This document shows, piece by piece, positions 17,184 through 25,783 of a stretch of 64,000 nt of DNA. The notes under the pieces were generated by a model that was not told the DNA's origin, ran no database searches, and saw only the letters and a list, made by a program, of their open reading frames with translations. A program made the position numbers and the translations under genes. The DNA is taken from positions 2,580,501-2,644,500 of the forward strand of contig NZ_CP121694.1 in NCBI RefSeq assembly GCF_035573695.1. The letters are read 5' to 3'. The stretch's first letter is position 1, and the number at the start of each line of letters is the position of its first letter. This stretch comes from Metallumcola ferriviriculae. Lineage in GTDB: Bacteria; Bacillota; JADQBR01.

Positions 17184-17409
17184 ATATCGATGTCCCCTTT
17201 GCTAAATAAAGTACTTCAACAAAGTTCGCCTTTTCACGAGCATATTCCTGCATAAATGCAGTAAAATGACTCCAGGATAAGTTAAGTGCCTGGTACCCGC
17301 TCTTGGTTATTAATTGTTTGAATAAAATATAACATTAACCGTTCATACTAGAGAATATATGGAATATATTAGCTTATATAATATTTCCCACGGTTAGGCG
17401 TTGCATATT

Positions 17410-17955
17410 ATGAATGAAGTACAATATATATTTGAGCAGGATATAAAAGATAAGAAACGCATTGGAACCGGCGTATTTAGTAAGACCGGTAAAAAGGGTT
17501 ATGTGGGTAAAATGAGGACTCCATATGACCTGATGAGCGCGCAAGAGAAAAGGCAATTAAATACCAATAAGGTGGTGACTTATTCTGTGTATGATACAAT
17601 CATGTCGTATGATGATTTCAAAACACTTGATGAGTTAGAACGTACTAGAATACTGGCGGAGTACTTAAAACGTTTTTCCCGTAAGAAAATATCAGAAGAA
17701 TGGGGAGTAAAGCCTTATTCGGTCAATAACTGGGTTTCCCAACTGGGTTTGAGTCAGCCAAGGCAGACACCAAAAACAAATAGCCACCGGAAAGAGGATG
17801 AACCGGCAGCCGGAAATGAAGGTTTTAGTATTAAGCTGGTTGGGTCTTTTAACGGCAAAGAAATCCAGGACAGACTAATGGCTTTGGCTCAAATATTAAT
17901 TGACGACAGGGCTTACAGCATTACCTTTGTTATTAATGAAAACGACAATAACTAG
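17410..17955 (+). CDS. Uncharacterised protein with a helix-turn-helix segment
   Basis: 181 residues from ATG 17410; an in-frame TTG at 17401 is the alternative start. The N-terminal half (residues about 20-60: GTGVFSKTGKKGYVGKMRTP) is basic. Residues about 80-115 (YLKRFSRKKISEEWGVKPYS, then WVSQLGL) look like a sigma-70-region-4 or homeodomain-like HTH. The C-terminal about 45 residues form a separate segment (IKLVGSFNGKEIQDRLMALA, ending in an acidic tail). It is the only plus-strand gene in this neighbourhood and probably monocistronic. I do not recognise the family; a DNA-binding regulator is an inference from the HTH alone. Confidence 0.7.
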   Translation: MNEVQYIFEQDIKDKKRIGTGVFSKTGKKGYVGKMRTPYDLMSAQEKRQLNTNKVVTYSVYDTIMSYDDFKTLDELERTRILAEYLKRFSRKKISEEWGVKPYSVNNWVSQLGLSQPRQTPKTNSHRKEDEPAAGNEGFSIKLVGSFNGKEIQDRLMALAQILIDDRAYSITFVINENDNN

Positions 17956-17968
17956 GCAAGGGGACTTT

Positions 17969-18013
17969 AATAAGTTAAGTGCCATAAGTCAAGTGCCAGG
18001 CACCGCCTCTTCC
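17969..18013. repeat. Dispersed GTGCC repeat at the 3' edge of the acyl-CoA ligase
   Basis: AATAAGTTAAGTGCC, then AAGTCAAGTGCCAGGCACCG and the tail CCTCTTCC: the half-palindrome is present twice. The downstream boundary (about 18014) is close to where the third ligase copy at 14212 begins its match, so the repeat marks a duplication edge. Confidence 0.8.
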
Positions 18014-18024
18014 TAAGTTGGCCG

Positions 18025-19683
18025 TTATTGAGCTTCTTTTAACAGCCGGCGAAGCACTTTGCCGGTGCCGGTCGCAGGCAGACTATCACGGAATTCTACA
18101 AAGCGAGGATATTTGTAAGCGGCCATCTTTTCTTTAGACCAAGTAATAATGTCTTCAGCTGACACCTTGCCTTTAAAATCCTGCTTCAGCACGATAAATG
18201 CTTTGACACTTTCACCACGTCTTGAATCGGGCACGCCAATAACACCCGCTTGCAGAACAGCCGGGTGCTTTATTAACATCGCCTCCACATCTTCAGGAAA
18301 AACGCTGTACCCAGAGCATTTAATCATTTCTTTGACCCTGCCAATGAAGTAGAGATAACCATCTTGATCAATCATGCCAATATCACCGGTGTAAACCCAG
18401 CCATCTTTAAGCGTTTCATCAGTGGCTTGGGGACGATTAAAATATCCTTTAAATACCCCGGGATTTTTAATCACTATTTCTCCCTGTTCACCTGGCGGCA
18501 GCGGGTCTCCGGTCTCCGGGTCCAAAATCTTAACTTCAGTATCGAAGGTAGGGATTCCGCAAGAGCCGAATTTTATTTTTTCCGGGGGCATGATGGTATC
18601 ACAAGTATGTGTTTCGCTAAGCCCATAAGATGCTTCATATAAATAACAGCTATTGGTAAGCTGTTTCCAGGCGTCTGACAATTCTTGATTTACCGGAAAG
18701 CCAAAACTTGTACACAAATTCAATTTAAGACTGCTCAAGTCACGTTTTTCAATGCCAGGATAACCCAATAGTTCCCCATTCATGGGTGCTATACTATACC
18801 AAAAGTCACATTGATACTTTTCGATGGCCGTTACTACTGCCTGAGCATCGTAACGGGTTAACATCACAGTAGTCATGCCGCTGTAAACAGGAATATTTAC
18901 CCCCATCACCATACCCGCGATATGAAATATGGGCATTACAGTAAGACCCATTTTGAGTTTTTCCGATTGGTTTCCATGAAAAGCAGCTGCAGTCTTAAAA
19001 AGAGCATTACCATAAGTGAGCATGGCTCCTTTGGGTCTGCCGGTGGTGCCGGAGGTATAAACGAATAAAGCTACGTCATCCCAAAGATTGATTTCATCGC
19101 TCTGAAGCTGTGCGCTATGCTCTTTGACAGCTTGCAACAGGTCTGTTGTATCGTCAAATAGTTTCTTTTCAAGTATTATTTCTTCAGGCACCGGCAGGGT
19201 GGGTTCTTCGGGAATAAAGTCTGCGTAATTGGTAGTTACAACTAATTCAAGAGTAGGCATCTTATCCCTTACGTTGGCAACAATGGGGTAAAGGTCCTGG
19301 GCCGCCACCACTGCTTTCGCTCCCATATCGTTTATTTCGTATTCCAATTCCCATTCTTTAAACATGGGGCTGATGGGGCCGACAATTGCTCCCAGCTTTT
19401 GCACTGCATAATGAGCAATGATGTATTGAGGACAGTTTTGCATAAACAGTCCTACCCGGTCACCCTTAACAATCCCCTTGCTTTTTAGAAAATTGGCAAA
19501 CCTATTTACATAATGCTCCAGTTCTTTCCAAGAAATTTCTGTACCATAATAGATATACGCAATGGTTTCCGGTTTATCCAGAGCGTTTTGGGTTAGATAC
19601 TGGTGTAAAGGCTTTTCTCCTAATCGATAGGTCAGCTTGGTGGACACACCTTCCGGCCAATTTTGTAGCCAAAGCTTATCCAA
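18025..19683 (-). CDS. AMP-forming acyl-CoA synthetase (long-chain fatty-acid-CoA ligase type)
   Basis: 552 residues using the TTG at 19683 (GGGGGG lies 7 bp upstream); the upstream ATG at 19731 has no ribosome site. ANL-family motifs: A3 YTSGTTGRPKGAM (about residue 195), A5 YGLSETHTCD, A7 YTGDIGMIDQDGYLYFIGR, A8 KEMIKCSGYSVFPEDVE, and the catalytic Lys of A10 in PATGTGKVLRR. It would activate a carboxylic acid to its CoA thioester via the acyl-AMP. The substrate is not evident; synthetases of this form in syntrophic or sulfate-reducing Bacillota often act on fatty or aromatic acids. Parts of the gene are copied at 26844-27972 and 14212-14735. Confidence 0.92.
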   Translation of the reverse strand: MDKLWLQNWPEGVSTKLTYRLGEKPLHQYLTQNALDKPETIAYIYYGTEISWKELEHYVNRFANFLKSKGIVKGDRVGLFMQNCPQYIIAHYAVQKLGAIVGPISPMFKEWELEYEINDMGAKAVVAAQDLYPIVANVRDKMPTLELVVTTNYADFIPEEPTLPVPEEIILEKKLFDDTTDLLQAVKEHSAQLQSDEINLWDDVALFVYTSGTTGRPKGAMLTYGNALFKTAAAFHGNQSEKLKMGLTVMPIFHIAGMVMGVNIPVYSGMTTVMLTRYDAQAVVTAIEKYQCDFWYSIAPMNGELLGYPGIEKRDLSSLKLNLCTSFGFPVNQELSDAWKQLTNSCYLYEASYGLSETHTCDTIMPPEKIKFGSCGIPTFDTEVKILDPETGDPLPPGEQGEIVIKNPGVFKGYFNRPQATDETLKDGWVYTGDIGMIDQDGYLYFIGRVKEMIKCSGYSVFPEDVEAMLIKHPAVLQAGVIGVPDSRRGESVKAFIVLKQDFKGKVSAEDIITWSKEKMAAYKYPRFVEFRDSLPATGTGKVLRRLLKEAQ

Positions 19684-19791
19684 TTTTATTCCCCCCAATA
19701 AATTATTGCATGAAAATTTGCACAATTGCAATTACAACTATACAACTATATTTATTGCAAGCCTTATGCCAAATACCGAAGCCGACATAGC

Positions 19792-20040
19792 TCAATAAAT
19801 AGTGAACCATCCGCCCAATGGGTGCAATATTCCACCGTTTGGTGCGGCGAAACACCTATGTACCATCATGAAAGCATATAAATAAAAAAATGACACCTCT
19901 TGGTGCCAGGCTAATTTCATACTTTTTCCCGGTATTCCAAACCTCATTTTTTTTGCCCCTAGATCCTGATATACCTGCGTTATCGCTGCGTAATAACTGT
20001 CCTTAATCTTAGTTACCTGATTGAAAACGCTCTTCGTCAT
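19792..20040 (-). other. Doubtful ORF over a repeat block
   Basis: The 82-codon frame (MTKSVFNQVTKIKDSYYAAI...) has no family I recognise. Its last third is the translation of the repeat at 19841-19886 and of the acyl-CoA-ligase upstream region that is also present at 14640-14735. The N-terminal 48 residues could be a fragment of a real protein. I treat it as non-functional. Confidence 0.4.
19841..19886. repeat. GGTGCGGCGAAACACC repeat block, copy A
   Basis: GGTGCGGCGAAACACC can form a small hairpin (GGTG/CACC) and is followed by TATGTACCATCATGAAAGCA. The same about 45-bp block is at 20562-20606, and its first part is also at 14719-14735. It is a second dispersed repeat family, distinct from GTGCCTGGCAC. 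Confidence 0.75.
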
Positions 20041-20100
20041 AAGTATGAGCCAATAAATTCGGCTTTTCCAACATAAGTAAGTTACGTGCCTGGCTTCGCT

Positions 20101-20352
20101 TTAGTTTACCGCTTTAGTTTGCGCTACGCTTTTTTCGTATAAAACTTCAGGATCAATATCCGCTTGATTACACCACTCAATACTATCAAAACTTACTCTA
20201 ACCGATTCAAATTTCTTCTCATCCTTTAGTTCTTTAAAAATACCTTTATCCAAATAAGGTTTCATATCAAACTTTTTCTTTTCACCGTTTTCAAAAGTTA
20301 AAAGTAGTTGGTAATCACTCAAAGGTTTTACATTTATAACAGCTAAGTACAT
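20101..20352 (-). CDS. DUF2442 family protein
   Basis: 83 residues; the pattern MYLAVINVKPLSDYQLLLTF, then FDMKPYLDKGIFKELKDE and IEWCNQADIDPEVLYE is characteristic of DUF2442. These proteins usually follow a DUF4160 gene, as here (20367-20561, although that partner is truncated), and the pair is suspected to be a toxin-antitoxin-like module. An AGGTG ribosome site precedes the ATG at 20352. Confidence 0.88.
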   Translation of the reverse strand: MYLAVINVKPLSDYQLLLTFENGEKKKFDMKPYLDKGIFKELKDEKKFESVRVSFDSIEWCNQADIDPEVLYEKSVAQTKAVN

Positions 20353-20366
20353 AAATCTGCACCTCC

Positions 20367-20561
20367 CTATTTCAACGGATCGATTTTAAAAGGAAGTTCA
20401 CTATTCATTGCTAAGGTCCAGTTTGCTAATAATTCTTCTTGTCTCAATTCAGCCCATGCCAGAACTAGCTTAAGCTGTTTCTTAGGTAGATTACCTTCTT
20501 TTAATTCGCAAGTCTTTATATCAATTATTGCCTTATTTTCTCCGTAATAAGCATGGAAGTG
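20367..20561 (-). pseudogene. DUF4160 remnant, N-terminus replaced by repeat and intron sequence
   Basis: The conserved DUF4160 block starts at HFHAYYGENKAIIDIKTCEL and continues to WTLAMNSELPFKIDPLK (65 residues). The family normally has about 20-25 more residues upstream (start, then a strand ending NPPHFH). Here those are replaced by the 45-bp repeat 20562-20606 and group II intron debris. A long open frame runs through the junction to 20747, but this is read-through of non-coding sequence. Confidence 0.8.
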
Positions 20562-20606
20562 TGGTGCGGCGGAACACCCATGTACCATCATGAAAGCATG
20601 TAAATA
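20562..20606. repeat. GGTGCGGCGGAACACC repeat block, copy B
   Basis: Matches 19841-19886 with two or three substitutions (GGTGCGGCGGAACACCC, then ATGTACCATCATGAAAGCAT). It lies exactly at the truncation point of the DUF4160 remnant. Confidence 0.75.
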
Positions 20607-20745
20607 TCGAGTAGCTAGAAGTCGGGAATAATTTCCCGGCTTCTTTGCTCTCACAGAACCGGACTTACGTTTGCCGTATCCGACTCCTGCAGGCACCGTC
20701 CTCTGTTTATGTTCCCCAACCCAACTAGGTCCTCCCGAATCTTCC
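20607..20745 (-). mobile_element. Group II intron-like fragment
   Basis: On the minus strand the segment contains AAGTCCGGTTCTGTGAGAG, a G+C-rich hairpin (AAGCCGGGAAATTATTCCCG) and CTAGCTACTCGAT. These features recur in the structured RNA near the intron-encoded-protein insertion point of bacterial group II introns. No reverse transcriptase is present. It is wedged between the DUF4160 remnant and the 3' end of dprA, whose last residues may be derived from it. Confidence 0.5.
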
Positions 20746-21840
20746 ACCAGACATAGTATGAATTAAACCGCTTAGTTCCATCATTGAAAGAATTTCGATT
20801 AATTTAAGTTGATCTATTCCAATATCTACACCAATTTGTTCAATGGTTTTAGGAGCTGAAGAAATGCTGGAGAGAATTTTCCTTTCAGTGTCTGTTAGAG
20901 CAGTCCCGTCTCTATAGGAATGCTTTTCGGTTCTGCCTTTAGTGCCTGTTAGAATTTTACCTGCTAATTTGGTTTCCTTCTTAACCGCATCATAATCCGT
21001 CAGTAATTGTGAAGGGTGTAAATAGATATTGACCCCATCCGCAATCAATTGATTTGCTCCCCTTCCACTTGGATTATAGATTTCATGGGGCAAAGCATAG
21101 ACTTCCTTTCCCTGTTCCTTGGCAAAAGCAGCAGTAATCAGTGCTCCGCTCTTTTCTGCCGCTTCTATCACCAACACTTTTTCACCCCAACTGCTGATCA
21201 AAGCATTTCTTTGAGGAAAATACTCAGGCCACGGTTTAGTATTGGGAGGATATTGGGAAATGACGGCTCCGTTTTCAATTATAGCGTCCATTAATGCTTG
21301 ATGCTCCTTGGGATAACAAATATCGACTCCGTTTCCCAGAAAAGCAATCGTATACCCTCCTGCTTTTAAACAGCCGGTGTGAGCATAACCGTCTATCCCT
21401 TTAGCCATGCCGCTGATCACGGGAATATTATTTTCAGCTAAAAAACCGGAAGCCTCTACTGCTGCCCTCTTTCCATATGCTGTACATCTACGGGAACCTA
21501 CTATCACTACCCCTGTACTGTTCTTTCGAAGCTGTCCTTTATAATATAAAAGTGTCGGGGCATCGCGATATTCTTTAGCTAAAACTGGATATAACGGGTC
21601 ATGATAGGTCAATAACTTCATATCATTTTTAAGTGCCTTTTCTAATATGGACTCTGCCTGGTCTAGGGATCGATTCTGGCGTATGACTTTTGCTAACGCG
21701 GCTCCTATTCCTGCAACCAACATCAATTCTTCTGCATTTGCCTCATAAATTGACTTAGGGGACTTACAACGGTCTAATAATCTTTTTTCCAAGACTGTTC
21801 CGATACCGCTCAATTGTCTTAACCATATCCAGTACTCCAT
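20725..21840 (-). CDS. dprA: DNA-processing protein DprA (Smf)
   Basis: 371 residues. N-terminal HhH/SAM-like region (LSGIGTVLEKRLLDRCKSPK), Rossmann-type DprA core from about residue 75 with VGSRRCTAYGKRAA, SGMAKGIDGYAHTGCLKAGG and GNGVDICYPKEH. A C-terminal winged-helix (DIGIDQLKLIEILSMMELSG) is present. DprA binds incoming single-stranded DNA and loads RecA during transformation. It lies 12 bp downstream of comM, forming a competence/recombination operon. The final residues after LIHTM may be altered by the neighbouring intron fragment; the core is intact. Confidence 0.93.
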   Translation of the reverse strand: MEYWIWLRQLSGIGTVLEKRLLDRCKSPKSIYEANAEELMLVAGIGAALAKVIRQNRSLDQAESILEKALKNDMKLLTYHDPLYPVLAKEYRDAPTLLYYKGQLRKNSTGVVIVGSRRCTAYGKRAAVEASGFLAENNIPVISGMAKGIDGYAHTGCLKAGGYTIAFLGNGVDICYPKEHQALMDAIIENGAVISQYPPNTKPWPEYFPQRNALISSWGEKVLVIEAAEKSGALITAAFAKEQGKEVYALPHEIYNPSGRGANQLIADGVNIYLHPSQLLTDYDAVKKETKLAGKILTGTKGRTEKHSYRDGTALTDTERKILSSISSAPKTIEQIGVDIGIDQLKLIEILSMMELSGLIHTMSGGRFGRT

Positions 21841-21852
21841 GCTGTTTTCCTC

Positions 21853-23391
21853 CTAAAGCACCATCATGCTTGCCCCTTCCTTTTCTAAGTCTCTGGCCAT
21901 TAGGGCCGCCGCCACATCCTTTTTCCTGATCTTAGCAGAACCCGCCATGTCAGCAAAGGTCCTTGCAACCTTTAAATACTTGTGAAAGGTTCTGGCGCTA
22001 TATGCGAACCGGTCATAGGCCAACTGCAGCAGCCTTTGTCCCTCTTCCTCCAATTGGCAGTATTCTTTAATGAGGGCATGTCCCATTTGACCGTTATTAT
22101 TTACACCTGTTATCTTCTTAAATCTATTTTTCTGAATACTTCTGGCAGATTCAACCCTCTCTCGCAGCTCCTGAGAGCTTTTTCCCGAGAAGTCGCTTGA
22201 TAGATCAATGAAATTAACGGGCTGAACATATTTTTGAATATCCATCCTGTCTAATATCGGGCCTGATAATCGCTGTCTGTATTTTATGACCTCATAATCA
22301 GTACATCGACATTTGCTTTTACCGTAATAACCACAGGGACAAGGATTCATAGCAGCCACCAGCATAAAACTTGCAGGGTAAGTATTGTTGTATTTTACCC
22401 TGGAGATGGTAACCTGTTGATCTTCCATCGGCTGTCTTAATGCGTCCAGTGTTTTCTTGCTGAACTCAGCAATTTCATCTAAGAATAATACCCCATTATG
22501 AGCCAAGGATATTTCGCCTGGGTTGGCATCGTTTCCTCCCCCGATTAAAGCATTGGTAGATGCATTATGGTGGGGAGCACGAAATGGGCGATCCATAATT
22601 AAATGTCCCTTGCCCTTCAAAAGTCCAGCCACACTATAGATTTTTGTTGTTTCCAACGCCTCTTCCTCTGTCATGCTAGGTAGGATAGTGGGAATACGTT
22701 TGGCAATCATAGACTTTCCACAGCCTGGAGTGCCAATCATCAGCAAATTATGTCCCCCAGCTGCTGCCACAACGATATATTCAATCATCGCCTCTTGCCC
22801 TTGGACTTCTTTAAAATCCACCGGATAGATGCTTTCTTCAGGTGCAGTAAAATTTGCTTCAGGCTGAATATTATAGTCTCCTTCACCCTCTAAAAATTCG
22901 ACCACTTCTCTTAAGGTATTAAAACCAACCACATTGATTCCCTTAACCAAGGAAGCCTCATGTATACTTTCTCTGGGTACGATGATATTTTTAATCCCTG
23001 CTTTTTTAGCAGCGATAACCATCGGCAGTACCCCGGTGCAGTTCCGGAGCCGTGCATTCAAGGATAACTCGCCAATACACCCAAAATCTTTCCATCTCTT
23101 TATATCAAGCTGCTCCGTTTCCAATAAAAGTCCTAATGCAATGGGTAAATCAAAATGAGAGCCGCTTTTTTTTAAATCACTGGGAGCCAAGTTGATTACG
23201 ATCTTCATCTCGGGAAAGTTAAATTGTCCGTCACGCAGGGCAGCTTCTACCCTTTCCCTTGCTTCTTTTACGGCCGTATCTCCCAGCCCGACAATAACAA
23301 TCAGGGGCATCCCTTCTATGGTTTTTGTCTCTACATCTACTAAATAGCCGTCTACACCTGAGATAGCAAAGCTTTTTACAATAGAAGCCAT
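21853..23391 (-). CDS. comM: YifB/ComM-type Mg-chelatase-like AAA+ ATPase
   Basis: 512 residues. N-terminal Lon-substrate-like domain (SFAISGVDGYLVDVETKTIE), the AAA+ core with Walker A IGTPGCGKSMIAK (about residue 220) and Walker B GVLFLDEIAEF (about residue 300), the CPCGYYGKSKCRCT metal-ligand-like cluster, and a C-terminal Mg_chelatase_C domain (SARTFHKYLKVARTFADMAG). ComM is a hexameric helicase promoting branch migration in natural transformation. Length is typical (about 510). It is the first gene of comM-dprA. Its first about 10 codons and upstream region are copied at 28017-28084. Confidence 0.93.
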   Translation of the reverse strand: MASIVKSFAISGVDGYLVDVETKTIEGMPLIVIVGLGDTAVKEARERVEAALRDGQFNFPEMKIVINLAPSDLKKSGSHFDLPIALGLLLETEQLDIKRWKDFGCIGELSLNARLRNCTGVLPMVIAAKKAGIKNIIVPRESIHEASLVKGINVVGFNTLREVVEFLEGEGDYNIQPEANFTAPEESIYPVDFKEVQGQEAMIEYIVVAAAGGHNLLMIGTPGCGKSMIAKRIPTILPSMTEEEALETTKIYSVAGLLKGKGHLIMDRPFRAPHHNASTNALIGGGNDANPGEISLAHNGVLFLDEIAEFSKKTLDALRQPMEDQQVTISRVKYNNTYPASFMLVAAMNPCPCGYYGKSKCRCTDYEVIKYRQRLSGPILDRMDIQKYVQPVNFIDLSSDFSGKSSQELRERVESARSIQKNRFKKITGVNNNGQMGHALIKEYCQLEEEGQRLLQLAYDRFAYSARTFHKYLKVARTFADMAGSAKIRKKDVAAALMARDLEKEGASMMVL

Positions 23392-23461
23392 ACGATGCCC
23401 CCCCTATTCACACTGCTTTTTACCTAATATATCCTATTTTATCAATTACTTGAATATTTTA

Positions 23462-24307
23462 CTAGTGTTTTAGCTTCTCATACATCTTATAAACAGCTGC
23501 TTCGCTAATAGATATGTTTTCTCCAATTTCTTTCATAGTATAATTGGCAGCTAAGGATTTATTGATATATGCTTGTTTATAATGGGTAAGATGTCTTTTC
23601 CGTGAGGCATTTTTTATCTCTTTGAAAATAGCGTTGTCCTGTGTCACTTCAAACAGTATTTCATCTAGACTTTTTCTTTGAATTTCCGCAAGAGGTTTAT
23701 TAATTATAGTTTTTTGGTTTCCACCTATAAACAGGCCTTCTTCAAAGATACTGCCTTCCTCCATCTCATCCATATCCATAAATTTTTCATAAGCTTTAAT
23801 GGCCTCTTGCCGATTTTCAGAAAATATGTTCAAGATAAAATCTATGTCTACGATGTCTCCGCGCTTATTTCTTCTATAATATGGGTCGCTACTCCAGCGA
23901 TAGTCTTTTGCTTTCTTACACATCTTCGCCCTCACCGGATTTTGATGGATATACCGCAGCAAAGATAAAAGATATTTATTATCTTTCACTAAAATTCCTT
24001 TATATCTATTTTCAAAAACATGTCCCGTTCTTCCATTTATGTAGTTATAGAATTTACTGTATTTATTGTTTATCCGGTGCATGATATCCTGCAATGGTGC
24101 CTCCAATGTCTTCAGCACAAAATGGTAGTGATTATCCATTAGGACGAACCCATAAAACTCAAAATTCATGATTAGTTTATATTCCTTTACCAGTTCCAGC
24201 AAATATACTTTATAATCTCTATTCTCAAATATGTACTCTCGGTTATTCCCTCTTTGAATAATGTGATATACCCCACCCTTATACTCTATCCTCGGTTTCC
24301 GTCCCAA
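23462..24307 (-). CDS. REP-associated tyrosine transposase (RAYT), copy 1
   Basis: 281 residues from TTG 24307 (GGAGG lies 10 bp upstream). Y1_Tnp domain: RIEYKGGVYHIIQRGNNR at the start, the HUH motif in GFVLMDNHYHFVLKT (about residue 60), and YIHQNPVRAKMCKKAKDYRW (about residue 120) holding the region that precedes the conserved Trp. A C-terminal HTH-like segment (YTMKEIGENISISEAAVYKM) is present. RAYTs nick single-stranded DNA beside REP palindromes and are thought to spread them. A GTGCCTGGCAC palindrome lies 60 bp upstream (24357-24387). A nearly identical copy is at 28125-28970. Confidence 0.88.
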   Translation of the reverse strand: MGRKPRIEYKGGVYHIIQRGNNREYIFENRDYKVYLLELVKEYKLIMNFEFYGFVLMDNHYHFVLKTLEAPLQDIMHRINNKYSKFYNYINGRTGHVFENRYKGILVKDNKYLLSLLRYIHQNPVRAKMCKKAKDYRWSSDPYYRRNKRGDIVDIDFILNIFSENRQEAIKAYEKFMDMDEMEEGSIFEEGLFIGGNQKTIINKPLAEIQRKSLDEILFEVTQDNAIFKEIKNASRKRHLTHYKQAYINKSLAANYTMKEIGENISISEAAVYKMYEKLKH

Positions 24308-24356
24308 TGAAAAACCACCTCCCAGTATCATCTTACCAGAAAGTGGTATCAGTTAC

Positions 24357-24435
24357 AATAAGTTAATAAGTTAAGTGCCTGGCACCGCTTTTCGCTCGCT
24401 TTTCGCTCACCGCTTTTCGCTCACCGCTTTTCGCT
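24357..24435. repeat. GTGCCTGGCAC palindrome with a four-fold stutter
   Basis: The lead AAGTTAATAAGTTAAG is followed by the palindrome GTGCCTGGCAC, then by four successive copies of CGCTTTTCGCT, two of them preceded by CAC. It stands in the 5' flank of RAYT copy 1 and ends in a non-coding stretch. The seven-fold A/T lead plus palindrome recurs at 26787, 29020, 32723, 37862 and 39568, each with its own stutter. Confidence 0.9.
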
Positions 24436-24512
24436 TAAACAATTTTGTAAAAACCGAGAGTTATGATGTCCCCGCAAGTGGTCTCACCCTTCATGTATTT
24501 TCTAATGACAGA

Positions 24513-24725
24513 TTAGGTTGGAATTAACACCAACCTGCTATCACACCTTAAGCAAAGCTGTACTGACTCTCCATCTATTTCCTCTTCATAACTACACTCA
24601 CTGCAGTAGTTCATCATACATTTTGGACAGTCATAAATTGCATCTAGCTGTTCTCCTGTCCTTTCACTTATTTCTCCTACAGATGCACCACAAAACATGC
24701 ACTGCGGCTTAAATTCCTTTTCCAT
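24513..24725 (-). CDS. Small zinc-ribbon protein
   Basis: 70 residues with four CXXC-type pairs: CMFC, CPKC, CSEC (within YCSECSYEEE) and CLRC. The spacing suggests two zinc-ribbon/RING-like knuckles. It ends 10 bp before the UPF0158-type gene stop region on the same strand and probably shares its operon (24736-25554 upstream). Function unknown; protein or nucleic acid binding is typical for such folds. Confidence 0.65.
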   Translation of the reverse strand: MEKEFKPQCMFCGASVGEISERTGEQLDAIYDCPKCMMNYCSECSYEEEIDGESVQLCLRCDSRLVLIPT

Positions 24726-24735
24726 TATAAATCAC

Positions 24736-25554
24736 TCACCTTTCTACGGGCTCTAAACCAATACTCCAAAGCCATTCTCTTACTTCCTGTTTTTCTATTT
24801 CTGTTTTGTACTTATACCACTGCTTTTCTATTTCCGGGTACCTGCTAATCACATTTTCAAATCTGCGAAATGCACCCTTGCCATCAAGAGCATCAAACAG
24901 TTTTTCCGAAACTTTCAGATCATCAAGCCTTTTCGTAAATTCAACCATAGTATCATAAGCTTCATAACTGGCTCTTTCTGGTATAACTTCATACCTTCCC
25001 TCTTCATTCTCATATACTTTCTTAACTTTTTCTACCATTTCCCTTTCCCATTGGGGTAGGCCAGCAACATATTCCTCATCATATACATTATCCTCATCCA
25101 GTTCAATAGGTATATGTATTATCTCACCTATCTCAGTATCAAGATACGCATGATTTTCCCACCTGTCAGTGTCCATAATAATACTGATATCTACCAGATC
25201 CACCTTAAGTTGCTTAAGCTCATCATAATATCTGTACTTTTCCCTTTGCACTTCTATAAGATCATAAAATGCTATAACATCTTTCGGCCTATCTTTACTC
25301 TCAGCTACAATTTTACCATCTTCATTTTCCAGGGCAATTGTTACTTTTGTTGTCTCACCTTCATACAATGTAACTCCACTCATATCTCGCCATTTTGTAT
25401 AGACTTGATTTAATGGTGGCAGTCCCTTAATAAGCAAACCCTTTTCATAGATGATAAAATTCCCATTTATTAATATAGCATCCTGGCTGGGGTGTGAACC
25501 ATCAAAATTAAATGCCCTCAACTTTTTTCCATATTCTTTATGTATATCTGACAT
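24736..25554 (-). CDS. UPF0158 family protein with an N-terminal extension
   Basis: 272 residues. The C-terminal about 160 residues match the UPF0158 pattern: AYLDTEIGEIIHIPIE, then FDALDGKGAFRRFENVISRY and EVREWLWSIGLEPVER. The N-terminal about 110 residues (LINGNFIIYEKGLLIKG, YEGETTKVTIALENEDGKIV) are beta-rich and not part of the family as usually defined. No catalytic function is known. It is followed after 10 bp by the zinc-ribbon gene. Confidence 0.75.
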   Translation of the reverse strand: MSDIHKEYGKKLRAFNFDGSHPSQDAILINGNFIIYEKGLLIKGLPPLNQVYTKWRDMSGVTLYEGETTKVTIALENEDGKIVAESKDRPKDVIAFYDLIEVQREKYRYYDELKQLKVDLVDISIIMDTDRWENHAYLDTEIGEIIHIPIELDEDNVYDEEYVAGLPQWEREMVEKVKKVYENEEGRYEVIPERASYEAYDTMVEFTKRLDDLKVSEKLFDALDGKGAFRRFENVISRYPEIEKQWYKYKTEIEKQEVREWLWSIGLEPVER

Positions 25555-25783
25555 CTTGATCCCATCCTAACATTCAAACTTTCCACGTTTCTAAAAAAAT
25601 GGACGCTAAAATAACCAAAACAGCCGGATTGAACAGTAGAATCTGCCTGCACTGCACAGCTCAAAGCCAATCGCTCCTGCCCCTCCTATAACAAGTACCC
25701 TTTTCCCTTAGAGATATGCGGAAATTTGTTGCACTTCAACTTAACAGAGAAGTAACACAAAACCTTCGTCCCCTTATGTCCCC
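25555..25783. other. Intergenic stretch with an oxidoreductase fragment
   Basis: On the minus strand about 25710-25625 reads GKRVLVIGGAGAIGFELCSA, an FAD/NAD-binding Rossmann motif as in NADH:flavin oxidoreductases. It has neither start nor end and breaks up on both sides, so it is a tiny remnant of a lost gene. Nothing else is seen. Confidence 0.45.

Noticed and set aside
20562-20747. Extended N-terminus of the DUF4160 protein
   Set aside because: The residues upstream of HFHAYYG come from a repeat block and intron-like DNA and overlap the 3' end of dprA. They are not conserved in DUF4160.
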